DNA of 64,000 bases from NCBI GenBank assembly GCA_965248765.1, contig CBDFKF010000004.1, forward strand, positions 310,001 to 374,000. Direction: 5' to 3'. The notes below the pieces were generated by a model. It saw only the letters and a program-made list of their open reading frames with translations, did not search any database and was not told the DNA's origin. The stretch is from CBDFKF01 sp965248765 (GTDB taxonomy: Bacteria > Pseudomonadota > Alphaproteobacteria > VGEJ01). Positions 26,305 through 35,507 of this stretch are shown piece after piece. How positions within the stretch are numbered: the stretch's first letter is position 1; the number at the start of each line of letters is the position of its first letter. The position numbers were made by a program, and so were the translations under genes.

Positions 26305-27187
26305 CAACAACCACAACTGAAGCGGTCAATTCAGTTTGTTCTCGACATCCTCCAGAACGCGGTGGTCGAACGCGATTACCTGCTCGCGGAAACGTGGGTG
26401 ACGTTTCAGGAGATCATGGGCGGTTTTTTGTTGAGCGTCGTCGTCGGGGTCGTGCTGGCGGTCCTCATCGTCGGGGTGCGTTGGATCGAGAAAAGTATCT
26501 ATCCGATCCTCGTGATCTCTCAAGTAATCCCGAAGATCGTGTTCGCTCCGTTATTCCTCGTCCTGTTCGGATTCGGGATATCTTCGAAGATCGCCATCGC
26601 GTTTTTGCTCGCCTTTTTTCCTGTCGTTATTGACACGGTCCTGGGGCTGCGGTCGACGACCGTCGAGACGCTATACCTCGCTCGCTCGACCGGTGCGGGA
26701 TGGGCTAGCACGCTCTTTCGGATTCGCTTGCCGAGCGCGCTGCCCCAGATGTTCGCCGGAATGAAGCTTGCCGCCACGTTCTCGGTAACCGGTGCAGTCC
26801 TTTCCGAGTTCATCGGTGCCGACCAGGGAATTGGACGCGCGGTGTTCAAAGCGAGCGCGGGACGCGAGACGGATGTGGTGTTTGCCGGAGTTCTCTACAT
26901 CACGGCGATAGGCTTCGGAATGTTTCTGTTGATCCAATATATCGAAAGCACGGTCGCGCACTGGCACGTCTCGCAGCGTCGTCGTCGGCCCTAGGCATGC
27001 GCGTCGCGGTACTTTGCCTGAGTCGCTAAGGGTATCCCCGCCACCGGAAATGGCGGCCGATTTGGGCTGTTGCGAGCAGCGGGATTTAGGAACATAGTTG
27101 AGCCAAGGTCGCCAACGATCTTGCGCTGGTGTGCTGCACAGAGGCGGTGTGGCCAGCGATATCACGAAGCACCGAGGGAGGGAGCTA

Positions 27188-28561
27188 ATGAGCAAAGAAC
27201 CCAAGACTGAACCGAAATGGGATCCCGTCGTCGGACCGGTAAAGCCGGAGGTCACACGCCGCGGCTTCCTGTCGACGGCCGGCGCAGTCGCGGTCGGGTC
27301 CATGGGAGTGGCCGGGGCGACCACGCTGCAAGCCCTTAATAACGGGGCCAAGGCGCAAGGCGCGCCGATCCCGATGGGCAGCATGCTGCCGTTGACCGGT
27401 TGGGGCGCTGCCGATGCCAAGGCGTTCCAAGCCGGCATCGACCTGGCTGTTGAGGAGATCAACGCGATGGGCGGCATTCTCGGGCGCCCAATCGAGGTGA
27501 TCTATGAGGATACCAAGGACATCACGGCGGAGACGGTGACCACGGCCGCCCGCCGCCTGATCGATCGCCACGAAGTGCACGCCATCATCAACGGCTACAA
27601 CTCGCCGTCGCTGAGGGCCGAGTACGACACCATCGCCGACGCCGGTATTCCGTATCTCCACGACAACACCGATTTCGGCCACCAGAAGGTGATCGCCGAT
27701 AATCCCGACCGGTACTGGTGCATCTTCCAGGACGATCCGGCGGAGTACTACTACGGGCCAGGTCTGATCTACTTCCTTGACGAGCTAGAGAAGACGGGCA
27801 AGTGGAAAAGGCCGAACAACAAGTTCTGCCTGCTGTCGGGCTCCATCAACTACGCCGTCGTGATTGCCAACGGCATCCGCGAAATCGCGCCGCAGTTTGG
27901 TTGGGACCTCGTGATCGACGATGTGGTGATTCAGCCGGTTCAGGACTGGGGCCCATCGCTGGTGAAGGTGCGCGACGTCAAGCCGGCGATCGTGGCAACG
28001 ACACAGGGCATCGCGGAAGACCAAACCGGCATCGTCATCCAGTTCGCGGAGAACCCAACGCAGAGCCTCATGTACATTCAGTACGCTCTGCAGCTGCGCT
28101 CGTTCCTCGACATCGTCAAAGAAGCGGGCCACGGCGTGTTCTCGTCGACGACCATTGGTGCGCTGCAAGACGAGATCGGCAAGGCCTTCGCCAAGAAGAT
28201 CATCGGCAAGTACGGTCGCGACGCGACGCCGTCGGTGGGCGGACAGGTGTACGATTCGGTGTTCACCTGGGCGATCGCGGCGTGCCGAGCCAATGGCACC
28301 GGTGTGCCCTACGATGGCATTCAGCAGAACAAGAAGGTCTGCGATTTCCTCCGCAACCAGATCTATCGCGGTGTGGTGGGAGCCATTCGCTTCCTGCCCA
28401 ACGTCCAGTCGGCGACCCCGTACCCGGCGGAGACCAACGATCCGGGCCTCGGTATGCCGACCCACATCATGCAGTGTCAGAAGTGGGAAGATGATGTGGA
28501 ACTGGTGGGCCCGAACCCCTATGCGACGGCGGAGTGGATGAATCCACCGTGGCTCACGTAG
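27188..28561 (+). CDS. ABC importer substrate-binding protein (urea/amide/branched-chain type), Tat-exported
   Basis: The 457-residue protein starts at ATG 27188 after a GAGGGAGG ribosome site. A Tat signal (VTRRGFLSTAGAVAVGSMGV) directs periplasmic export. The mature part is a type I periplasmic binding fold (PMGSMLPLTGWGAADAKAFQ, GIDLAVEEINAMGGILGRPI, EVIYEDTKDITAETVTTAAR), closest in pattern to short-chain-amide/urea and Leu/Ile/Val receptors. It is first in a cluster with two ATPases and two permeases on the same strand. The ligand is unknown; downstream deacylase and amidohydrolase genes point to an amide-containing solute. Confidence 0.9.
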   Translation: MSKEPKTEPKWDPVVGPVKPEVTRRGFLSTAGAVAVGSMGVAGATTLQALNNGAKAQGAPIPMGSMLPLTGWGAADAKAFQAGIDLAVEEINAMGGILGRPIEVIYEDTKDITAETVTTAARRLIDRHEVHAIINGYNSPSLRAEYDTIADAGIPYLHDNTDFGHQKVIADNPDRYWCIFQDDPAEYYYGPGLIYFLDELEKTGKWKRPNNKFCLLSGSINYAVVIANGIREIAPQFGWDLVIDDVVIQPVQDWGPSLVKVRDVKPAIVATTQGIAEDQTGIVIQFAENPTQSLMYIQYALQLRSFLDIVKEAGHGVFSSTTIGALQDEIGKAFAKKIIGKYGRDATPSVGGQVYDSVFTWAIAACRANGTGVPYDGIQQNKKVCDFLRNQIYRGVVGAIRFLPNVQSATPYPAETNDPGLGMPTHIMQCQKWEDDVELVGPNPYATAEWMNPPWLT

Positions 28562-28607
28562 CTGCGTTGGATTGCGTCTGAACGGAGGGCATCGGTAAGC
28601 GTTCCGG

Positions 28608-29411
28608 ATGGCCGAAGCAAATAGTGCGCTGCTGACGTGTCGAAGCGTTCACAAGTACTTCGGCGCGTTGGCAGCGGTAAATAATTTTGATATTGACGTT
28701 TGGCCCGGCGATATTCTCGGCATCGGCGGGCCAAACGGCGCTGGGAAGACGACGTTTCTCGATGTCATCTCCGGCATCAGTTCGGCGACCAATGGCAGCA
28801 TTAAGCTCGACGGAGTCGACATAACCCGGCACGCGCCGGATCGGATCTGCCACGAGGGGATTGCGCGCACCTACCAGCTCAACGCCGGATTCGACTCGTT
28901 GAGCATTCGTGACAACGTCCTGATCGGTGCCGCTTTCGGCCGCGGCGATAGCGGCATATTTCCGCGCATGAGCTTCTCGAAGGAGATGCGCGAGCGAGTC
29001 GACCATTCGCTTGAGCTGGTTGGGCTCGAGGACCGCGCCCACTTGATCGCCCGCGACCTGCCTGTGCTCGACCGCAAGCTCTTGATGCTCGCCGGCGCGG
29101 TGGCGACGCACCCGAGGTTGCTATTAATCGACGAGCCCGTGGGCGGACTCAACCCCCACGAGATTGACGATGTGATGGAGATCGTGCGCGGCCTCGCCAG
29201 GGAAGGGATCACGATCATCCTGATCGAACATGTGATGCGGTTCCTGCTGGCGCTGTCGAGCCGGGTGGTGATCATGCACCACGGCGAGAAGATCTACGAA
29301 GGTGACAGCTCGTCACTGTTACAGGACGAACGGGTCGTTGAGGTGCATCTGGGGGAGGGCACGGCCGATCGGCTGAGACACCTGATGGGCGCCGGAGGCA
29401 ACGGTGGCTGA
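28608..29411 (+). CDS. ABC importer ATPase, LivG/UrtD type (atypical signature)
   Basis: The 267-residue nucleotide-binding subunit has Walker A GGPNGAGKTTFLDV, a Q-loop region (ARTYQLNAGFDSLSIRDNVL), Walker B LLLIDEPVGGLNP and the H-loop in IILIEHVM. The signature motif, normally LS(Y/F)GQQR-like in this subfamily, reads DLPVLDRKLLMLAGAVA and lacks the Gly-Gln. Either the partner ATPase supplies the competent site or this subunit has reduced activity. The stop overlaps the GTG start of the next ATPase by 8 bp. Confidence 0.85.
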   Translation: MAEANSALLTCRSVHKYFGALAAVNNFDIDVWPGDILGIGGPNGAGKTTFLDVISGISSATNGSIKLDGVDITRHAPDRICHEGIARTYQLNAGFDSLSIRDNVLIGAAFGRGDSGIFPRMSFSKEMRERVDHSLELVGLEDRAHLIARDLPVLDRKLLMLAGAVATHPRLLLIDEPVGGLNPHEIDDVMEIVRGLAREGITIILIEHVMRFLLALSSRVVIMHHGEKIYEGDSSSLLQDERVVEVHLGEGTADRLRHLMGAGGNGG

Positions 29412-30120
29412 GGCATTGCTCCGGGTTTCGGGCCTCACGGCGGGCTACGAAGGCCAACCGGTGCTCCGCGACGTCTCGTTCGACGTCCCCGCGGGCAGCG
29501 TCATCACACTGCTGGGCCCCAATGGGCACGGTAAGACGACGCTTTTGCGGTGCATCTCCGGGCTGGTCCGTGTGAAGGGCGGCTCCATCGAGCTCGACGG
29601 TCAGCGGATCGACGGCATGGCGGCAGACAGGATCGTCGCGGCCGGAGTCGTCCACATCCCACAGGGCGACATGCTGTTCCCCGAAATGTCGGTGTACGAC
29701 AATCTCCTCATGGGTGTCTATCTGCCTTCGGCACGCGTGCAGTTCGAGCAGAAGCTGGAGCAAATTTACACGCTGTTGCCGCGACTTAAAGAAAGAACCT
29801 CGCAACTTGCACGAACGTTGTCCGGAGGCGAGCGAAGGATGCTCGCGATCGGGCGCGGGCTGTTGACGGGCGGTCGTATCCTGATGCTCGATGAACCGTC
29901 GCTGGGCCTCGCGCCGATCGTCATCGACCAGATCTATGAGGTCATCGTCGGCCTCCAGGCGGAAGGGCGCACGATTCTCCTGGTGGAGGAGAACGCGAGC
30001 CGCATCATCGACTTGGCGGACCGCATCCACCTCCTCGACACCGGCAGCATCGTGTGGCAGGGGAGTGGCCAGGAGCTGCAGGCACAACCGCAGATCCTCG
30101 AGACCTATCTCGGTGGCTGA
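29404..30120 (+). CDS. ABC importer ATPase, LivF/UrtE type
   Basis: The 238-residue second nucleotide-binding subunit has Walker A GPNGHGKTTLLRCI, canonical signature LSGGERRMLAIGRG and Walker B ILMLDEPSLGLAP, with the H-loop region ILLVEENASR. The GTG start overlaps the preceding ATPase gene, and the first permease gene follows 15 bp after the stop, so translation is coupled. All key motifs are intact, unlike in its LivG-type partner. Confidence 0.9.
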   Translation: MAEALLRVSGLTAGYEGQPVLRDVSFDVPAGSVITLLGPNGHGKTTLLRCISGLVRVKGGSIELDGQRIDGMAADRIVAAGVVHIPQGDMLFPEMSVYDNLLMGVYLPSARVQFEQKLEQIYTLLPRLKERTSQLARTLSGGERRMLAIGRGLLTGGRILMLDEPSLGLAPIVIDQIYEVIVGLQAEGRTILLVEENASRIIDLADRIHLLDTGSIVWQGSGQELQAQPQILETYLGG

Positions 30121-30135
30121 GAGCCACATCTGACC

Positions 30136-31017
30136 ATGAGCTACGCGGTCCAGATCGTCGTCAGTGGCCTTACCCTCGGCTCGATGTATGCGCTTGCCGC
30201 GGTCGGGCTATCGCTCGTCTGGGGCGCCTTCAACTGCCTCAACATGGCGCACGGTGCGGCGATGGCGCTCGGCGCCTACTTCACGTTGATCGCGGTCAAT
30301 GCGCTCGGTCTGCCGATCGTGGTGTCGCTGCCGTTTGCAATGGTGTGTGGAGCGCTGGTCGGCACCGCCATCTACTACGTCTCGGTCCACTTCATGCTGG
30401 ACACGAGGAACTATGAGACGAACATCATCATTGCCACGTTCGGGATCGGCATGGTGGTGGAGAATAGCCTACTCCGTATCTTCGGCGGCTATCCGTTCGC
30501 CCAGCCGCTGACTATCCCCGGGGTCGTCACCATCATCAGCGATGTGCCGGTGAACTGGCGCAGCGTCGCCATCTGGGTGGTAGCCGCGGTGCTGATGGTG
30601 GCCCTCGGCCTGCTCCTGACAAGGACCCGCATTGGGCGCGCGATCCGGGCGGTGGCGCAGAACCGCGACGGCGCCAAGCTGATGGGCGTGCCCGTTGCGC
30701 GGGTTTATGTCCAGGTGCTGATGCTCGCGAGCATGCTGGCTGCTGTCTCGGGCATCATGCTCAGCACGATTACGCAGATCGTGCCCTACATGGGTAACAG
30801 TCCCTTGTTGAAGGCCTTCATCGTGATCTGCCTTGCCGGCCTCGGCAACATGGTCGGCGCGCTTTATGCGGCGCTTCTGGTCGGCTTCATCGAGGCGGCG
30901 GCAAGCACGCTGTGGGCACCACAGTATGGATTCCCGGTGATTCTGGTCGTCGTCATTCTGGCGCTGGTATGGCGGCCTGAAGGCTTGTTCGGGCGGGTCA
31001 TGGTGGCAAGGCAATGA
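30136..31017 (+). CDS. ABC importer permease, LivH/UrtB type
   Basis: The 293-residue inner-membrane protein has about eight hydrophobic helices, with the typical N-terminus (ISGLTLGSMYALAAVGLSLV pattern, here VVSGLTLGSMYALAAVGLSL). The conserved cytoplasmic coupling loop reads RTRIGRAIRAVAQNRDGAKL. It forms the membrane channel with the LivM-type subunit, whose ATG overlaps its stop (ATGA, 31014-31017). Confidence 0.9.
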   Translation: MSYAVQIVVSGLTLGSMYALAAVGLSLVWGAFNCLNMAHGAAMALGAYFTLIAVNALGLPIVVSLPFAMVCGALVGTAIYYVSVHFMLDTRNYETNIIIATFGIGMVVENSLLRIFGGYPFAQPLTIPGVVTIISDVPVNWRSVAIWVVAAVLMVALGLLLTRTRIGRAIRAVAQNRDGAKLMGVPVARVYVQVLMLASMLAAVSGIMLSTITQIVPYMGNSPLLKAFIVICLAGLGNMVGALYAALLVGFIEAAASTLWAPQYGFPVILVVVILALVWRPEGLFGRVMVARQ

Positions 31018-32042
31018 AACGGCGCGATTACGTTATCAGCCTCGTTGTGCTGATCGTCGCGCTCGCTTTCCCCTTGCTGGGTATGCCGAGGTTCATCCTC
31101 GGCACCGCGATCATGTTCTTCTGTTGGGCGGCGGTCGTCAGCCAGTGGAACCTTGTGTTCGGGATCGCCGGAATCTTCTCGCTGGCGCAGATTCCGATCT
31201 TCGCCGTTGGCGCGTATTCCACAGCCATGATGGGACGCTATCTCGACATGAACCTGTGGTACGCGTTCCCGTTTGCCGGCCTGATCGGGATCGTATTCAG
31301 CGTGTTGGTCGGTCTGGCATGCCTGCGTCTGCGCGGCGTTTATGTGGCGCTGCTCACCATTGCCGTATCCCAAGTCCTCTACACCCTGATCATGGGGGAC
31401 GGTGCGTGCTCGTCGTTGAACGAAGACATCTGCATGTCGTTCAGCGGGGGACCGTCCGGTATGGGGCAGTTCGGCAGCTTCGGCTGGCGCGAAGTGCTGG
31501 GTGGGCGCAACTGGCTGATCGGTGACTACTACAGCATGCTGGGCTTGTTCGTGTTGTCGATGGCCTTCACGTTTTGGATCATCACGAGTCGCATGGGCCT
31601 CGCCTTCAAGGCGCTGCGCGACAATCCGGAGCTGGCTACCTCGCGCGGCATCAACCGCTTCAAGTACCAGCTTCTTGTGTTCGCATTGTCGGCGTTCTTC
31701 ACGGCGCTCGCCGGCGCGTTCTTCGCTGCCCATTTTGGCTCGGTAGGACCCGGACAACTCACGTTCACGCTGCTCTTATTCCTGATCTCCATGCTCATCG
31801 TCGGCGGGATGGGAAGTTTGTGGGGCCCGCTGCTGGGCGCGCTCGTGATCATGGTGAGCGATGAGCTCCTCAAGGAAGCGAGCGAGTGGCGGCACATCGG
31901 CTTCGGCGTGATGTTGCTCTTGTTCATGATCTTCCTGCCCGACGGCGTTGCCGGCCTGCTCGACCGTGTGTGGCGTCTACTCACCGGTAGTGACGTGCGC
32001 ACCGCGAAGCAGCCAGAACAGGAACGGGCAGCAGCCGAATAG
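31014..32042 (+). CDS. ABC importer permease, LivM/UrtC type
   Basis: The 342-residue membrane protein has hydrophobic helices beginning DYVISLVVLIVALAFPLLGM. It shows the family QWNLVFGIAGIFSLAQIPIF motif and the coupling loop SRMGLAFKALRDNPELATSR. A polar C-terminal tail (RTAKQPEQERAAAE) ends the protein. It is the last transport gene of the operon, followed 67 bp later by the deacylase gene. Confidence 0.9.
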   Translation: MKRRDYVISLVVLIVALAFPLLGMPRFILGTAIMFFCWAAVVSQWNLVFGIAGIFSLAQIPIFAVGAYSTAMMGRYLDMNLWYAFPFAGLIGIVFSVLVGLACLRLRGVYVALLTIAVSQVLYTLIMGDGACSSLNEDICMSFSGGPSGMGQFGSFGWREVLGGRNWLIGDYYSMLGLFVLSMAFTFWIITSRMGLAFKALRDNPELATSRGINRFKYQLLVFALSAFFTALAGAFFAAHFGSVGPGQLTFTLLLFLISMLIVGGMGSLWGPLLGALVIMVSDELLKEASEWRHIGFGVMLLLFMIFLPDGVAGLLDRVWRLLTGSDVRTAKQPEQERAAAE

Positions 32043-32109
32043 GCCGGGTGCTCGTGCCGGGCGGTGTATGGGGCGGGCCTCGATACCGCTCCTTCCTCTT
32101 GGGGTGATT

Positions 32110-33135
32110 GTGAGCGCAAAATCGACGATTTGGACCGAGCTCGACTTCGCGGCCGAGGGCAAGCAGGTCTCCTATCTGCATCTGCCGTATTCGGTAACGC
32201 GCTTGGCCTACGGCACCATCGCCATCCCGTTGACCGTGATCCAGAATGGCGAGGGCCCCACCGTCCTCCTCATGGCCGGCAACCACGGCGATGAGTACGA
32301 GGGCCAGGTGGTGCTGTGCCGCCTGATCCGAGAGCTCGAAGCGGGCGACATCGCAGGGCGCGTACTGATCATACCGGCAGCCAATCTTCCTGCCGCGATG
32401 GCCGGTGCGCGCGTCTCGTCGCTCGATGGCGGCAACCTTAACCGGCTGTTCCCGGGCGATCCGGCAGGCGGACCAACGACGCAGATCGCCGACTACATCG
32501 AGACCATGCTCGCGCCGATGGCGGACTATTGGCTCGATCTTCACTCCGGTGGCTCATCGCTCGATTACCTGCCGTTCGCCCTCATTCCGCTGACCGACGA
32601 TCCCGAAATCGACGCCAAAGCATGGGCGGCGCTCCAAGCCTTCGGCAGCCCGCTCTCTATGGTCTTCGCCTATCTCCAGCAGCCCGGTCTGTCATCGGCC
32701 AGCGCGCGGCGCAACAAGGTCGCGTTCATCGGCGGAGAGCTCGGCGGCACAGGCTCGATCAACCCAGCGGGGGTCAAGCTCACCTACGCGGGCGTGGTGC
32801 GCACGCTTGCGCACATCGGCGTCCTAAGGGACCTCGCCAAATTCGACATACCACCGGCCCCGAAGGAGATCCGTTACGTCGAGCTGACGGACCGTGACTA
32901 CTACGCCTTCGCCCCTGCGCCAGGCCTATTCGAGCCGTTCCGCGTGCTGGGCGAGGAGGTAAGGAAGGGAGATATCGCCGGCTGCGTGCACTTCGTCGAT
33001 GATCCCGGCCGCGAGCCAATGACGGTCGCGTTCAAGCACGACGGCTTGCTGGTCTGCAAGCGTCACATGGGCCGAGTCGAACGGGGCGACTGCGTCGCTC
33101 ACCTCGCTACCGACCTCGCCACGCCGCCGGCCTGA
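32110..33135 (+). CDS. Zinc-dependent deacylase, AstE/aspartoacylase family (DoeB-like)
   Basis: The protein is about 341 residues from a GTG (VSAKSTIWTELDF); a GTG two codons upstream is an alternative. It is an M14-fold deacylase with zinc ligands His59 and Glu62 (GNHGDEYEG) and His145 (LDLHSGGSSLDYLP), and the catalytic-region Glu in GGELGGTGSINPAG. The overall pattern (DGGNLNRLFPGD, AYLQQPG) is that of DoeB, which deacetylates N-acetyl-diaminobutyrate in ectoine breakdown. The other ectoine genes are absent, so the true substrate is probably another N-acyl compound delivered by the ABC importer. A paralogue lies at 56028-57044. Confidence 0.85.
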   Translation: MSAKSTIWTELDFAAEGKQVSYLHLPYSVTRLAYGTIAIPLTVIQNGEGPTVLLMAGNHGDEYEGQVVLCRLIRELEAGDIAGRVLIIPAANLPAAMAGARVSSLDGGNLNRLFPGDPAGGPTTQIADYIETMLAPMADYWLDLHSGGSSLDYLPFALIPLTDDPEIDAKAWAALQAFGSPLSMVFAYLQQPGLSSASARRNKVAFIGGELGGTGSINPAGVKLTYAGVVRTLAHIGVLRDLAKFDIPPAPKEIRYVELTDRDYYAFAPAPGLFEPFRVLGEEVRKGDIAGCVHFVDDPGREPMTVAFKHDGLLVCKRHMGRVERGDCVAHLATDLATPPA

Positions 33136-33210
33136 GCCGGTCTTGTCCGGGCTCGCGAGCGCGTGTAGCGTCGGTAAACCGCCGTATCACAGGATCTGAG
33201 GGAGGGAAAT

Positions 33211-34299
33211 ATGAGCGATAAGATCCGCGTTCTGGTCGTCGGCCTGGGCAACATGGGTCTCTCGCACGCGCTCCCCTATCAGAAGCTCGAGGGCTTCGAG
33301 ATCGTCGGGCTGGTGGCCCGCGGCATCAAGGACCGCAGTGACCTGCCGGAGAGCTTCAGCAACTACCCGCGCTATACCGATTACGATGAGGCTCTGGCGG
33401 CGACGAGCCCCGATGCCGTTTCGATCAACACTTGGCCCGATACCCATGCCGAGTTCGCCATCAAGGCGATGAAGGCCGGCGCGCACGTGTTCGTCGAGAA
33501 GCCGATTGCGACCACGGTCGAGGATGCACAGCAGGTCATCGATACCGCGCAAGAGACCGGACGCAAGCTCGTGGTCGGCTACATTCTGCGCCACCATCCC
33601 TCGTGGGTGCAGCTCGTCGAGAAAGCCAAGGACCTCGGCAGCCCGCACGTGATGCGCATGAACCTCAACCAACAGAGCCACGGGCCGGCCTGGAACTGGC
33701 ACAAAAACTTGATGAACTCGCTGTCGCCGATCGTCGACTGCGGCGTTCACTACGTCGACATCATGTGCCAGATCACCGGCCGTCGGCCGACCAGCGTACA
33801 TGCGGTGGGCACACGCCTGAGCGATGAGATCGACGAGGACATGTACAACTACGGCCATCTGCACGTGACCTTCGACGATGGCTCGGTCGGCTGGTACGAG
33901 GCGGGGTGGGGGCCGATGATGAGCGAGGTCGCCTTCTTCGTGAAGGATGTGGTCGGTCCCAAGGGCTCGGTCAGCATCGTCGTGCCCCAGGCCGGTGAGG
34001 CGGACACGAAAGGCAAGTCGGCCGACATCAACGCGCACACCCAGACCAACGCACTGTTGATCCACCACAGCGAGATTGATGCGCAGAACGAGTTCGTCAA
34101 ACCTGACGACCTCATCCGCATGGACGATGAGCCCGATCACCAGGAGCTGTGCGACCGCGAGCAGGCGTTCCTATTGAAGGCGATCAGGGACGACGTCGAT
34201 CTGACCGACTGGATGAACGATGCGGTCAACAGTTTGGCCATCGTGATCGGCGCCGACGAGAGCGTTCGCTCGGGCCAGGTGGTGCAACTCCAGCTCTAG
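33211..34299 (+). CDS. Gfo/Idh/MocA-family oxidoreductase
   Basis: The 362-residue NAD(P)-dependent dehydrogenase follows a GAGGGAGG ribosome site. The N-terminal Rossmann domain has VLVVGLGNMGLSHALPYQKL. The family EKP motif lies in HVFVEKPIATTVEDAQQV, and the C-terminal beta-sheet substrate domain begins near VMRMNLNQQSHGPAWNWHKN with DCGVHYVDIMCQITG carrying the usual His. It oxidises an alcohol or amine carbon on a sugar- or amino-acid-like substrate. It is co-directional with the importer and deacylase. Confidence 0.9.
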   Translation: MSDKIRVLVVGLGNMGLSHALPYQKLEGFEIVGLVARGIKDRSDLPESFSNYPRYTDYDEALAATSPDAVSINTWPDTHAEFAIKAMKAGAHVFVEKPIATTVEDAQQVIDTAQETGRKLVVGYILRHHPSWVQLVEKAKDLGSPHVMRMNLNQQSHGPAWNWHKNLMNSLSPIVDCGVHYVDIMCQITGRRPTSVHAVGTRLSDEIDEDMYNYGHLHVTFDDGSVGWYEAGWGPMMSEVAFFVKDVVGPKGSVSIVVPQAGEADTKGKSADINAHTQTNALLIHHSEIDAQNEFVKPDDLIRMDDEPDHQELCDREQAFLLKAIRDDVDLTDWMNDAVNSLAIVIGADESVRSGQVVQLQL

Positions 34300-34366
34300 G
34301 GGCGCGATCGGCGCATCGACTCCGCCGAGGGCCGGCGCTGGGCCAGATCCCGGTGTGGAAGAGGGC

Positions 34367-35500
34367 ATGTATGACCTGATCTTGCGCGGGGGCCGCGTCG
34401 TCGATCCCGGTCAGGGGATCGACGCGGTCAACGATGTTGCCTTTCGCGACGGCAAGGTGGCGGCCATCGCGCCCGTGATTACGGACGAGGCTGGCCAGGT
34501 GCGTGCGGTCGACGGCTTGATTGTGACGTCCGGCCTGATCGACCTTCACACCCACGTCTATTGGGGCGCGACCTCGCTAGGCGTCGAGGCCGAGCCGCTC
34601 GCGCGTCAAAGTGGTACCGTTACGTTCGTCGATGCCGGCAGCGCAGGACCTGGTACCTTCGCTGGCTTGCGTGCCTACGTGGTCGAGCCTGCGGCCGTGC
34701 GCGTTCTTGCCTACCTCAACATCTCATTCCCCGGCATCTATGCCTTCGGTGAGCGGGTGATGGTCGGCGAATCGGCCGACCTCCGGCTCCTCAGCACTCT
34801 AGATTGCCTGGAGGTCGCGCGTGCCCATGAAGATTTGATTGTCGGCATCAAGGTGCGCGTGGGGCAGTACGGTGGCGGCGATTCAGGCGTGGCCCCGCTC
34901 GATATCGCGATCGAGGTGGCGGACGAACTCGGGCTGCCGGTGATGGCGCATCTCGATTATCCGCCGCCCAGTCGTCGCGAAGTGCTGGAGCGTCTGCGGC
35001 CCGGTGATGTGTTGACCCACTGCTTCCGCCCGTTTCCCAACGCGCCGGTCAGCGGCCGCGGCGCACTGCGCGAAGAGGTGTTGGCGGCGCGCGAGCGAGG
35101 CGTGATCTTCGACATCGGTCACGGCCGTGGCAGCTTCGCCTTTTCTGTGGCGCGGGCGATGCTGGAGCTAGGGTTCCTGCCCGACGTCATCAGCAGCGAT
35201 GTGCACATGTTGAGCATCGACGGCCCTGCCATCGATCTCGCGGTCACCATGTCCAAGTTCCTGTGTCTCGGCATGCCACTTACCGAGATAGTGCGCGCGG
35301 CGACCATCGCGCCCGCGCAGGCGTTGCGCCGGCCTCAGCTCGGGACGCTGGAAGTCGGAACATCGGGTGATGCCACGGTGTTCGAAATCGAGGAGGGCGC
35401 GTTCGACTACGAGGATTGCCCGGGCGAGCACGTCCTTGGCGCCCGCCGCATCAAGCCGCGGCTGATGGTGATCGGCGGTCGGGTATGGCACGAGGCGTGA
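34367..35500 (+). CDS. Cyclic amidohydrolase (dihydroorotase/hydantoinase-like)
   Basis: The 377-residue TIM-barrel metallohydrolase has metal ligands His61 and His63 (GLIDLHTHVYW), a probable carbamylated Lys162 (VGIKVRVGQYGG), His residues in VMAHLDYPPPSR and VLTHCFRPFP, and the catalytic Asp in VISSDVHMLS. The N- and C-terminal beta-sandwich is present (MYDLILRGGRVVDPGQGIDA and TSGDATVFEIEEG). It hydrolyses a cyclic amide or an N-acyl bond. ATG 34367 is preferred over the GTG four codons upstream. The SDR remnant begins 7 bp after its stop. Confidence 0.85.
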   Translation: MYDLILRGGRVVDPGQGIDAVNDVAFRDGKVAAIAPVITDEAGQVRAVDGLIVTSGLIDLHTHVYWGATSLGVEAEPLARQSGTVTFVDAGSAGPGTFAGLRAYVVEPAAVRVLAYLNISFPGIYAFGERVMVGESADLRLLSTLDCLEVARAHEDLIVGIKVRVGQYGGGDSGVAPLDIAIEVADELGLPVMAHLDYPPPSRREVLERLRPGDVLTHCFRPFPNAPVSGRGALREEVLAARERGVIFDIGHGRGSFAFSVARAMLELGFLPDVISSDVHMLSIDGPAIDLAVTMSKFLCLGMPLTEIVRAATIAPAQALRRPQLGTLEVGTSGDATVFEIEEGAFDYEDCPGEHVLGARRIKPRLMVIGGRVWHEA

Positions 35501-35507
35501 GGGCGGC

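Larger units (their letters stand above)
24976..26347 (+). mobile_element. ISNCY (IS1202-like) insertion sequence, copy 1
   Basis: The 1372-bp element has imperfect ends (TGTCACTAACACAC at the left; reverse complement of TGTCGAGAACAAAC at the right). It is flanked by a 17-bp direct duplication with one mismatch: TCCTCCAGAGCGCGGTG at 24959-24975 and TCCTCCAGAACGCGGTG at 26348-26364. Long duplications are characteristic of IS1202-type elements. It encodes one transposase. Copy 2 lies inverted at 62373-63782. Confidence 0.9.
24793..26994 (+). pseudogene. NitT/TauT-type ABC permease, interrupted by ISNCY element
   Basis: The N-terminal part (24793-24975, MSGTGKPGATAATLATSATD through SEVLQSAV) and C-terminal part (26365-26994, VERDYLLAETWVTFQEIMGG through VAHWHVSQRRRRP) are separated by the IS at 24976-26347 and one copy of a 17-bp duplication. 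Removing them gives an uninterrupted 270-codon frame, the normal size for SsuC/TauC-like permeases. The C-terminal part keeps the EAA loop (ETLYLARSTGAGWASTLFRI). No ATPase or binding-protein gene for this importer is in the window, and the neighbouring permease is also dead. Confidence 0.9.

Noticed and set aside
24900..26400. Two separate paralogous permeases on either side of the ISNCY element
   Set aside because: The similar LQSAV and LQNAV segments are a 17-bp target duplication; removing the IS and one copy restores a single 270-codon permease frame.
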